A stretch of 36,022 nucleotides of DNA from Candidatus Omnitrophota bacterium (GTDB taxonomy: Bacteria; Omnitrophota; Gorgyraeia; Zapsychrales; Zapsychraceae): contig JAIORP010000123.1 of assembly GCA_021108075.1 (NCBI GenBank), positions 1-36,022 of the forward strand, written 5' to 3'. Under the pieces are notes generated by a model. The model did not search any database. It was not told the origin of the DNA and saw only the letters and a list, made by a program, of their open reading frames with translations. Made by a program: the position numbers and the translations under genes. This document shows, piece by piece, positions 24,664-31,794 of the stretch. The first letter of the stretch is position 1, and each line of letters starts with the position of its first letter.

Positions 24664-25035
24664 ATGGTTTTGTCTGAATTAGATTTTCTCGATGCGTTAA
24701 ATGTGGTTGTTGCCGGTCACAGTTACACTCCGATCATCCATGAGTCCGAGCAGGCCCTTGTCGTTGAATTTGTCAAAGGACAGAAAAAGATTTCTTTGAC
24801 CTGGCCGAGAAATTCTGCTGAGGTTCGTTTCGGTTTTTATTTAGACAGTGAGAATGTTTATGATGATCGTATTGTGTGTTCAGAGGAATCGGAAAAAAAT
24901 GATTTCATCGCCCAAATAAGGCGAGTCGTTGACCGTTTTTTAAATTATGAGGTGAAGCTGTCGGCAGAGGGGACTTTGTTGAAGATGAAGGATTTAAAAT
25001 TTCAAGATGGAACGGGTTGGCATCACGTCATATAG
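24664..25035 (+). CDS. Small protein of unknown function upstream of lar genes
   Basis: I do not recognise this protein. From the ATG at 24664, which follows AAAGGAAAG, it is 123 residues (MVLSELDFLDALNVVVAGHS...). An in-frame ATG at 24598 adds 22 residues but lacks a nearby ribosome binding site. It is soluble and acidic, with a predicted mix of beta strands and helices (SYTPIIHESEQALVVEFVKG, KKISLTWPRNSAEVRFGF) and no Cys pair, signal peptide or membrane span. Coding-like composition and a clear start support it. It stands 112 bases before larE, so a link to nickel cofactor synthesis is possible but unsupported. Confidence 0.6.
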   Translation: MVLSELDFLDALNVVVAGHSYTPIIHESEQALVVEFVKGQKKISLTWPRNSAEVRFGFYLDSENVYDDRIVCSEESEKNDFIAQIRRVVDRFLNYEVKLSAEGTLLKMKDLKFQDGTGWHHVI

Positions 25036-25048
25036 TTTCCCTGAAGTC

Positions 25049-25080
25049 CAGGCGGGAGCACTGCCTGACGCTCCTATTTT
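25049..25080 (+). terminator. Weak hairpins before larE (terminator or attenuator)
   Basis: GGAGC (25055-25059) pairs with GCTCC (25070-25074) and is followed by TATTTTA, like a weak intrinsic terminator. CAGGC (25049-25053) can instead pair with GCCTG (25063-25067), which would block the first hairpin. Confidence 0.3.
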
Positions 25081-25147
25081 ACTTGTCTTTGTTTCAGCCT
25101 CAGGGTACAATAAACAAAATTTTGGCCTGATCCAAGAGGTGTGACAT

Positions 25148-25984
25148 ATGAAAGTTGTGAATATTGACGATGCCTTGCAAGTTAAGTTTAATAACCTGGT
25201 CCGTCTTCTGCGGGACATGCCCCGGGTCCTCATTTCTTTTTCCGGCGGTGTCGACAGCACATTTTTATTAAAGGTCGCACATGAGACCCTCGGTGACCGC
25301 GTTGTTGCCGTTACGGCCGACTCTGCCGTCCGTGTCCGTCGTGAGATCGAATGGGCAAAGGCCTTCACTCGGACATTCGGCATTCAACATCATATTGTTT
25401 GTTCATCAGAACTGACGATCCCGGAAGTTGCCCGTAATGATTCCCGGCGGTGTTATTATTGCAAAAAATATTTGTTCGGTGAACTCATATCATTTGCTCG
25501 AGAACGTCATATTCCTTTTGTCGCTGACGGTTCAAACCGGGATGATGATTTATATTACCGCCCGGGCAAACAGGCCATAGAAGAATGGCGCATTCGCAGT
25601 CCCTTAAAAGAAGCCAGTCTGCGTAAGCGAGAAATCCGGGTGTTATCGAAAGAGTATGAATTGCCCACTTGGAAGGAACCATCGCAATCGTGTCTGTTAA
25701 CGCGTTTTCCATATCAGACTTCCATAACATTAGAAGATTTGAACCGGGTTGCCACGGCTGAGGATTATTTGAGGGATTTGGGTTATGAACAAAATCGTAT
25801 TCGTGTTAGCGGAAATGACGCGCGCATTGAGGTTGCCCCGGACAAGGTGCGGGATTTGGTCACGGGTCCCCACGCGGCCATGATGGTTCAACGATTGAAG
25901 CAAATGGGCTTTCAGCATATATCCATTGATTTGCAGGGTTACCGCAGCGGCAGCATGGATGAAGGGATGATGACGGATGGATAA
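25148..25984 (+). CDS. larE: LarE, ATP-dependent sulfur transferase for nickel-pincer nucleotide
   Basis: LarE adenylates the carboxylates of pyridinium-3,5-biscarboxylate mononucleotide and replaces them with thiocarboxylates. The PP-loop SGGVDSTFLLKV starts at residue 32 and AVTADSAV follows. The sulfur-donor Cys is in KEPSQSCLLTRFPY (Cys182), at the position of the sacrificial Cys of Lactobacillus LarE. Here a CxxC pair (RRCYYCKK; Cys102 and Cys105) is also present, so three Cys could hold a [4Fe-4S] cluster, as described for catalytic, non-sacrificial LarE forms. The length (278) is normal. AGAGGTG precedes the ATG. Its end overlaps larB by 8 bases. Confidence 0.93.
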   Translation: MKVVNIDDALQVKFNNLVRLLRDMPRVLISFSGGVDSTFLLKVAHETLGDRVVAVTADSAVRVRREIEWAKAFTRTFGIQHHIVCSSELTIPEVARNDSRRCYYCKKYLFGELISFARERHIPFVADGSNRDDDLYYRPGKQAIEEWRIRSPLKEASLRKREIRVLSKEYELPTWKEPSQSCLLTRFPYQTSITLEDLNRVATAEDYLRDLGYEQNRIRVSGNDARIEVAPDKVRDLVTGPHAAMMVQRLKQMGFQHISIDLQGYRSGSMDEGMMTDG

Positions 25985-26738
25985 AGCTCAAATAAAAAAC
26001 ATACTGACACACGTTCAGTCCGGGCAAATGAGCGTCAAGCAGGCCCTGGATAAATTGAAATCCCTTCCGTTTGATGATTTGGGCTTTGCAAAGATTGATA
26101 CCCACCGTTCTCTCCGTAAAGGTTTTCCTGAGGTCATTTATTGTGCCGGGAAAACCCTCGAACAGATTACTGAAATCGTTAAAAGAATTCCCGGCAAACA
26201 GTTGTTGCTGGCCACACGAGCGGGCCCCGAAGTGTTTCAGGCCGTTAAGAAAGTCCGCGCGGATGCGGTTTACCATGAATTGCCCCGAGTGATTATCGCC
26301 GGAAAAGTTAAAGTGCCAAAACTTTTAACAATTGCTGTGGCCAGTGCCGGCACATCCGACATCCCGGTTGCCGAAGAGGCGGCTTTAACCGCGGAGGTTT
26401 TAGGAAATCGTGTTAAACGCCTTTATGATGTGGGGGTCGCCGGTGTTCACCGTTTATTTGCCCATAAAGATATTTTGTTGAAGGCCAATGTGGTGATTGT
26501 CGTCGCCGGTATGGATGGGGCTTTAGCGAGTATTGTCGGCGGGCTGGTTTCCCGGCCCGTCATAGCCGTGCCAACCTCAGTTGGTTATGGCGCTCATTTT
26601 AATGGGGTCGCGCCGCTTTTGACAATGTTGAACAGCTGTGCGCCGGGGGTCGCGGTTGTTAATATTGATAATGGATTCGGTGCCGGATATATGGCGGGTT
26701 TAGTGAATCAAAACAATGAGAAGGAGGATGATGAATGA
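25977..26738 (+). CDS. larB: LarB, nicotinate adenine dinucleotide carboxylase/hydrolase
   Basis: LarB makes pyridinium-3,5-biscarboxylic acid mononucleotide from nicotinic acid adenine dinucleotide and CO2, the first step of nickel-pincer cofactor synthesis. The 253-residue protein has the helical N-terminus (MSVKQALDKLKSLPFDDLGFAKI) and a PurE-like core (VASAGTSDIPVAEEAALTAE; GVAGVHRLFAH; VVAGMDGALASIVGGLVSRPVIAVPTSVGYG). These are the family's signatures. It overlaps larE by 8 bases and shares ATGA with larC, so the three genes are translated together. Confidence 0.95.
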   Translation: MDKAQIKNILTHVQSGQMSVKQALDKLKSLPFDDLGFAKIDTHRSLRKGFPEVIYCAGKTLEQITEIVKRIPGKQLLLATRAGPEVFQAVKKVRADAVYHELPRVIIAGKVKVPKLLTIAVASAGTSDIPVAEEAALTAEVLGNRVKRLYDVGVAGVHRLFAHKDILLKANVVIVVAGMDGALASIVGGLVSRPVIAVPTSVGYGAHFNGVAPLLTMLNSCAPGVAVVNIDNGFGAGYMAGLVNQNNEKEDDE

Positions 26739-27928
26739 AGATCGCCTATTTTGATTGTTTCTCTGGCGTCAGCGGTGATATGATCGTTGGAAGTTTGTTG
26801 GATGCGGGTGTGGACCCGCACTGGCTTAAGGCTGAATTAAAAAAATTGCGTTTAACGGGGTACCGCATTGAGATTAAACAAAAAAGTGTGCATGCGGTAG
26901 CCGGCATAAAATTTACCGTCATTCCAAATAAGAAACAACCTCATCGCTGCCTGCCTGAAATTGAACAATTGATTAAGAGCAGCGGTCTCAACGAACGGGC
27001 TAAGGCGTTATGTTTGAAGATTTTTCAGGACTTAGCCGAAGCCGAGGCTAAGGTCCACCGGAAAAAACCCCAGGACATTCATTTTCATGAAGTCGGGGCG
27101 GTTGATTCGATTATTGATATCGCCGCTGCCGTTGTCGGCGTGGAATCCCTGGCTGTCGAACGGGTTTATGCCTCCTGGATTCATGTCGGAACAGGGTATG
27201 TGGACTGTCAGCATGGACGTCTGCCGGTTCCAGCTCCGGCAACGTGTGAATTGTTAAAGGGCATCCCGATTTATTCAACGGGCATCCCGACAGAACTGAC
27301 AACGCCGACAGGAGCTGTCATTTTAAAGAACCTGTGTTGTTCCTTTGGGGCTATGCCGGATATGCGCGTGCGGACGATTGGTTACGGGGCTGGCAGTAAA
27401 GAATTGTCGATCCCGAATTTATTGCGTTTGATGGTCGGAGAGGGCCGCGCTCTTGAAGAACCTGGCGAGACGATCATATTGTTGGAAACGAACATTGATG
27501 ATATGAACCCTGAACTGATGGGATATGTTGAAGACCGGTTAAGGGATGCGGGCGCGCTGGATGTGTTTTTGACTCCCGTATATATGAAGAAAAATCGTCC
27601 GGGAATATTATTGTCGGTCGTGGCACAACGTCAAATGATGGACGCGTTGTTGTCGATCATTTTTAGAGAGACCACGACAATCGGCGTCAGGATACAGCCT
27701 GTGGAGCGTCGGACACTTCAGAGAAAGCAGCTCAAGCTGAAAACATCCCTGGGCACTGTGCGTGTGAAGGTGAGCTATCACGATCAGGAGGTGTTGAACA
27801 TCGCCCCCGAGTATGAGGATTGCAAAAGGATCGCGAAGAGAAAAAATTTGCCGATAAAGGTTGTTTATGATGAAGCGAAGGGGGCAGCGCAGAATCACAT
27901 CACGGACACGAGAGAAGGTCAGGTCTGA
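26735..27928 (+). CDS. larC: LarC, nickel insertase (single-ORF form)
   Basis: LarC inserts Ni into the dithiocarboxylate nucleotide using CTP, completing the cofactor used by lactate racemase LarA and relatives. The N-terminus MKIAYFDCFSGVSGDMIVG and the motif FHEVGAVDSIIDIAAA are diagnostic. The C-terminal part (LLETNIDDMNPELMGYVEDRL, VYMKKNRPGILLSV, TTIGVRI) is fused in one frame; several relatives need a ribosomal frameshift to join these halves, but this one does not. The usual His-rich stretch after about residue 70 is reduced here to KKQPHRCLPEI, so Ni storage there is unlikely. 397 residues. No larA in the window, so the client enzyme is elsewhere. Confidence 0.94.
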   Translation: MKIAYFDCFSGVSGDMIVGSLLDAGVDPHWLKAELKKLRLTGYRIEIKQKSVHAVAGIKFTVIPNKKQPHRCLPEIEQLIKSSGLNERAKALCLKIFQDLAEAEAKVHRKKPQDIHFHEVGAVDSIIDIAAAVVGVESLAVERVYASWIHVGTGYVDCQHGRLPVPAPATCELLKGIPIYSTGIPTELTTPTGAVILKNLCCSFGAMPDMRVRTIGYGAGSKELSIPNLLRLMVGEGRALEEPGETIILLETNIDDMNPELMGYVEDRLRDAGALDVFLTPVYMKKNRPGILLSVVAQRQMMDALLSIIFRETTTIGVRIQPVERRTLQRKQLKLKTSLGTVRVKVSYHDQEVLNIAPEYEDCKRIAKRKNLPIKVVYDEAKGAAQNHITDTREGQV

Positions 27929-27944
27929 AAAGGCGGGTATTAAC

Positions 27945-28550
27945 ATGCATTTATTTATGAATATGAAAACAAAGATCATTGCAGCGATGCTGCTCATTAC
28001 AATAATGGGGTGTGCTCAAGCGCCTGAGGGCCAGGAAGGCGTCAGGGTGAAGGCTGAACGTATTCCTGGACGTCAGGAATATTATGAGGTCTTTTTTTCG
28101 GGGGATAAAGAAATCGCCCGACAGAGGTTTGCTTTTAGTGAAAGAAAAGGACAATTCAACCCGATGATGCTTAGCACGACAGGACGTGTTCCTGACGGGA
28201 CGGTGAGGGCCGACTATCCGTCCGGGGCCTTAATGGCCACGATGACGTATCAGAATGATCTTAAGGACGGCCTGTATACCGTTTATTATGAAAATGGTGT
28301 GATCAAAGGGGAAACCTTTTATGTGAAAGGGGAGATTCAAGGCGTCATGAAGAAGTATTATTCCAGTGGAGCGTTGCGGCTAGAGACACACGTGGAAGGA
28401 CGGAATAAAGGTTATTATGAAAATGGATCATTGAAGTATGAGATGGACGCGAGCAAGGATGTCTTTAACCTTTATGATGAGAAAGGGGGCTTGTATCCGC
28501 GTGATAAAGCCCTGGACAGTGATTTTATGAAGGATTTTCTAGGACAGTAA
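27945..28550 (+). CDS. Lipoprotein with MORN-type (YwqK-like) repeats
   Basis: Starting at the ATG at 27945, seven bases after GGCGGG, gives a short signal peptide ending in a lipobox (TIMGC), so the mature protein is probably anchored by a lipidated Cys at about residue 25. Residues 85-170 carry three or four MORN_2/YwqK-like units (YPSGALMATMTYQNDLKDGL, YYENGVIKGETFYVKG, YYSSGALRLETHVEG, YYENGSLKYEM). Such repeats form flat beta sheets. YwqK relatives are often annotated as antitoxins on thin evidence, and I see no toxin gene here. It begins 16 bases after larC. The in-frame region upstream of 27945 overlaps larC and was not used. Confidence 0.78.
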   Translation: MHLFMNMKTKIIAAMLLITIMGCAQAPEGQEGVRVKAERIPGRQEYYEVFFSGDKEIARQRFAFSERKGQFNPMMLSTTGRVPDGTVRADYPSGALMATMTYQNDLKDGLYTVYYENGVIKGETFYVKGEIQGVMKKYYSSGALRLETHVEGRNKGYYENGSLKYEMDASKDVFNLYDEKGGLYPRDKALDSDFMKDFLGQ

Positions 28551-28559
28551 GGGGGGATT

Positions 28560-29333
28560 GTGCCCAAAAAAATTCCGGCAGTGCGTTTTAAAAAAATATT
28601 TAATAAGTGGTATTTTATTTGTTTGATTTCTTTATTGGTTTTTTCCTATATTCAAATGCGGCAACTGCCAAAACCCTATGATATTTTACCCGCATTGTTG
28701 GAGGAACCGCAACAAACCGAAACAACACAACAACCTTTTAAGCTGACCAAGAAGAATGTGACGTACACGATCAAGCCGCTTTATGATTATGATTTAAGCG
28801 GTCTGATCGTGTCATGCCGCTACACGCAAGGGTTTGTTAATTATTATCACAAGAATTGGGGGGATGTGATTAATGTGAAGGATGTTTGTGTTATCTGGGG
28901 GGATAACCTCAAGAATTTCGCCTATCAGAAATTCAAATTTAAAAGTTCCAGCTGGACGTGTTACTATCACACCAAAAACCGTGCCGCGTATGACCAGTTT
29001 AAGACGAATAAGTTTTCGAATAATCATTTGCTGTCAGCGGATAAAAATTTATTGAAGAAAATGCTGGTCGCCAAGAAAGGGGATCAGGTTCATTTTAAAG
29101 GCTATTTGGCGGAGTATTCCCATGACGGCGGGTTTAAACGGGGTTCGAGCGTAAGCAGAGAGGATACGGGGGGAACGGCCTGTGAGACTGTTTTTGTCAA
29201 GGAATTTGAAATTATAAAGGAAGGTCATCCTTTCTGGAGGAGGGTGTACCAATTCGGTAAGATCGTTTTTTTGGCAAGCCTCGTTTTGATTGTGTTGGAT
29301 ATCGTTGTAAATCCCGTCAGCTTTAGGGCGTAG
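28560..29333 (+). CDS. Conserved membrane protein of unknown function
   Basis: This 257-residue protein has one membrane span at each end (about 15-31, and about 232-250) with a soluble domain between, likely outside the cytoplasm. Its C-terminal half has the sequence KGYLAEYSHDGGFKRGSSVS followed by REDTGGTACETVFVKEFEI. I recall this pattern (a GxxxGTS-x-R-x-DTG-x-x-A-C-E motif) from unassigned proteins in other bacteria, but no reaction is known to me. The GTG start follows GGGGGG closely (28551-28556), 10 bases after the lipoprotein stop, so the two may be co-expressed. Confidence 0.7.
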   Translation: MPKKIPAVRFKKIFNKWYFICLISLLVFSYIQMRQLPKPYDILPALLEEPQQTETTQQPFKLTKKNVTYTIKPLYDYDLSGLIVSCRYTQGFVNYYHKNWGDVINVKDVCVIWGDNLKNFAYQKFKFKSSSWTCYYHTKNRAAYDQFKTNKFSNNHLLSADKNLLKKMLVAKKGDQVHFKGYLAEYSHDGGFKRGSSVSREDTGGTACETVFVKEFEIIKEGHPFWRRVYQFGKIVFLASLVLIVLDIVVNPVSFRA

Positions 29334-29365
29334 AAAGATGGTGTTATTCTGATTTTATTGTTATT

Positions 29366-29406
29366 GTCCTTTCAGGTCAGTTAAAAGGACCCTAAACCTA
29401 TTTTTT
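29366..29406 (+). terminator. Candidate intrinsic terminator after the membrane protein gene
   Basis: GTCCTTT (29366-29372) pairs with AAAGGAC (29384-29390) around an 11-base loop. A T-run (TTTTTT, 29401-29406) follows after 10 bases, which is farther than usual. Confidence 0.4.
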
Positions 29407-29490
29407 GTTTTAGTTATATTCTGTATAATATTCTTTTAATATGATTATTAGGGATACATAAGTTGTTTTAAAATTGAGAGAATTGGCTTG

Positions 29491-30111
29491 ATGACAAATT
29501 TGATTTCTAATCGAATCAGCGATGTTTTGGACCCTCAATTAAGAGCGGAGACAGGGCGTAAGCTTGTGCATTCTCTGATTGATTATTTAGCGCAAAACAA
29601 TCATACGCATCATTCTCTATCCTCCTTGGATGTTATGGACAGACCGACCGATGATGACAGAATTATTTTGATTCAATTTCCATCGCATCAAGATGTTTTG
29701 GTTGATTTGACATTTAGCCTGGATGCTTTTCATGTTTACTGTCAGTGGCCACAAGGGACGTCTTTGAATCATTCCGCGTTAAAGGATCATATTCATTCCA
29801 TCCGCCGGCATATTGTTGAATCGGACGCTAAGTACAAGCCGGGTTTTAGTCAAGACCGGAGTATTTATGTTCAACTTTCTCTCGTCCCGAGTGACGAGGC
29901 CTTGATGATCGCCCTGGATAACGATCAAGGATTGTTTTTTGAGGCCTTTGACAAAGGGATCATCCTCTCCTCCCCCGCAACGTTTTCCTTCGTCTTTCGG
30001 CAAGTCAAACAATTTATGGGCATTCGAAATAAACCGCAAGCGCAGTGGCGCATTCGTCGTGAGCTCGCCATCTATTTGTCGAATTTTGTTTACTTCATGA
30101 AAAATTATTAA
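29491..30111 (+). CDS. Protein of unknown function, 206 residues
   Basis: No family is recognised. The ATG at 29491 is preferred over TTG at 29488 (GAGAG upstream). The protein is soluble, without signal peptide or membrane span. It has His-rich stretches (NNHTHHSLSSLD) and a moderately hydrophobic middle (VDLTFSLDAFHVYCQW, YVQLSLVPSDEALMIALDN), ending with an Arg-rich helix (QAQWRIRRELAIYLSNF). An AT-rich region with TATAAT at 29424-29429 upstream could be its promoter. Codon use resembles its non-IS neighbours. It stands alone between the terminator-like hairpin and the insertion element. Confidence 0.65.
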   Translation: MTNLISNRISDVLDPQLRAETGRKLVHSLIDYLAQNNHTHHSLSSLDVMDRPTDDDRIILIQFPSHQDVLVDLTFSLDAFHVYCQWPQGTSLNHSALKDHIHSIRRHIVESDAKYKPGFSQDRSIYVQLSLVPSDEALMIALDNDQGLFFEAFDKGIILSSPATFSFVFRQVKQFMGIRNKPQAQWRIRRELAIYLSNFVYFMKNY

Positions 30112-30271
30112 TAAGAAAATGCCGTTGTTTTTTTTGGACCTATTTTTCAGGTGTCTGTGGATTTTTCCGGTAAAGGTTTGCCTGGAAGAATTTGTGTAAA
30201 ATATTGTAAGCTATTGAGACCGTAATGGTTGTGAGAAACGACACTATTTATTGCTTTCATGTGTTATACTT

Positions 30272-31740
30272 TATATAGTCGATGCTGAAAAACACCGTAA
30301 ATAGTTGATATATAAGTAGTTAAGTGTTAAAAAGTGTGGTATAATTTGCAAGAAAAAGCGGAAAAAGAAAGGAAAACCTTGCAAAATGACACCACACAAA
30401 GAACAACAAGAAGTGCAGTATGATGCATTTAAGAATGAATTAAAAGCGATCATAGATTTAAGACATCCGTTAGCAAAGCTGTCAAAATGTATTGATTGGG
30501 AGCTCTTTGAAAAAAAGTTTGAAGAAACGTACGCAGAAAAAGGACGGCCGGGAATAGCAACGCGATTAATGGTGGGATTGCATTATTTAAAATATACGCA
30601 TGATTTAAGTGATGAAGAAGTGGTTGAAAAATGGGTAGAAAATCCGTATTGGCAATATTTTTGCGGGATGAGATTTTTTGAACATGAAATGCCTATTGAT
30701 AGTTCAAGTATGACGAGGTGGCGAAAAAGGATTGGAGAATCTGGAGCAGAGTTGATGTTAAAGGAAACGGTTAAAACTGGATTACGGACAAAAATTATTA
30801 AGAAAACAGAATTAGAGCGAGTGAATGTTGATACAACGGTTCAAACAAAAGAGATAAGATTTCCAACGGATGCGCGATTATATCAACGAATGCGAGAGGT
30901 TCTTGTTAAGGCGGCACAAAAAGAAAACATCGAGTTACGGCAATCATATGTAAATGTAGGAAAGAAATCATTTTTTAGACAGCAGAATTATTCAAGAGCA
31001 AGTCAGTATAATCGAGCAAAAAAAGAAACAAGAAAGTTAAAAACTTATTTGAGACGAGTGGTTCGTGACGTCGAGCGGAAGATGGAAAAAGAAAACGATG
31101 ATATGTTTAAACTTTTAAAATTTGCAGAAAGATTGTTGAAACAAGAAAGAAAAAGTAAGAACAAAATTTATTCCATTCATGAGCCTCAAGTGGAATGTAT
31201 TGCAAAAGGAAAAGTGACAAAGAGGTACGAATTTGGAAGTAAGGCAGGATTAGTGACGAGCGCAAAAAGTAATTGGATTTTGGGAGCAATGGCTTTTCAT
31301 GGCAACCCTTACGACGGACACACATTAAAAGAAAGTTTAGAGCAAAGCGAAAAAATTACAGAAAGAGCGATTATTCAGGCAACGTGCGATAAAGGGTACC
31401 GAGGAAACAATTATGATGGGGATGCAAAAATCATTATCACTGATGGTCGAAAGAAACGAATAACAAGAGCAGTTAAGAAATGGATGCGACGTCGAAACGC
31501 AATAGAGCCAGTCATTGGTCATGCAAAATCAGAATATCGATTGGAAAGAAATAAATTAAAAGGACAATTAGGTGATCATCTTAATGTGATGATGTCATCA
31601 TGCGGGTTTAATATCAAAAAGCTTCTAAGAGCTTTTTGGTTCGTTATTTTAGAGCAGATTACCATGTTGTTTAACATAAAATATTGTTTTAAATTAATCT
31701 AAAAATGTTGAAAAGTGACTTTTTCAGCATCGACTATATA
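30272..31740 (+). mobile_element. IS5-family insertion sequence (about 1.47 kb)
   Basis: A perfect 21-base inverted repeat (TATATAGTCGATGCTGAAAAA at 30272-30292, its complement at 31720-31740) brackets a single transposase gene. Because the outermost TATATA is self-complementary, the true ends and target duplication cannot be fixed: TA- or TATA-type duplications are both possible. The element is strikingly A-rich compared with the rest of the window and looks intact. It lies 54 bases before the start codon of the giant exported protein. Confidence 0.9.
30386..31702 (+). CDS. IS5-family DDE transposase
   Basis: This 438-residue transposase shows the IS5-family pattern. The DUF772-type N-terminus (LMVGLHYLKYTHDLSDEEVV, VENPYWQYFCGM, SSSMTRWRKRIGESGAELM) precedes the catalytic DDE. 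Asp149 is in VDTTVQ, Asp335 in CDKGYRGN, and Glu374 in RRNAIEPVIGH (Asp to Glu spacing 38). A basic, helical insert of about 100 residues (KKETRKLKTYLRRVVRDVE) lies between the first and second Asp. No frameshift or premature stop, so it may be active. Codon use is A-rich, unlike its neighbours, as expected of a newcomer. Confidence 0.95.
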   Translation: MTPHKEQQEVQYDAFKNELKAIIDLRHPLAKLSKCIDWELFEKKFEETYAEKGRPGIATRLMVGLHYLKYTHDLSDEEVVEKWVENPYWQYFCGMRFFEHEMPIDSSSMTRWRKRIGESGAELMLKETVKTGLRTKIIKKTELERVNVDTTVQTKEIRFPTDARLYQRMREVLVKAAQKENIELRQSYVNVGKKSFFRQQNYSRASQYNRAKKETRKLKTYLRRVVRDVERKMEKENDDMFKLLKFAERLLKQERKSKNKIYSIHEPQVECIAKGKVTKRYEFGSKAGLVTSAKSNWILGAMAFHGNPYDGHTLKESLEQSEKITERAIIQATCDKGYRGNNYDGDAKIIITDGRKKRITRAVKKWMRRRNAIEPVIGHAKSEYRLERNKLKGQLGDHLNVMMSSCGFNIKKLLRAFWFVILEQITMLFNIKYCFKLI

Positions 31741-31794
31741 TTATCCTAAAAATAATACATCTATAATTACTTATAATTTTACAACTCATTTCCA

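Noticed and set aside
26735..27928. Programmed frameshift in larC
   Set aside because: Expected from some relatives, but here the two halves are in one continuous frame.
27861..27944. N-terminal extension of the MORN lipoprotein
   Set aside because: It overlaps larC, is strongly basic, and would bury the signal peptide. The ATG at 27945 has a good ribosome binding site.
31616..31640. AAAAAGCT...AGCTTTTT hairpin as a terminator
   Set aside because: It lies inside the transposase coding region, before its stop codon, and is in A/T-rich sequence where such pairs arise by chance.
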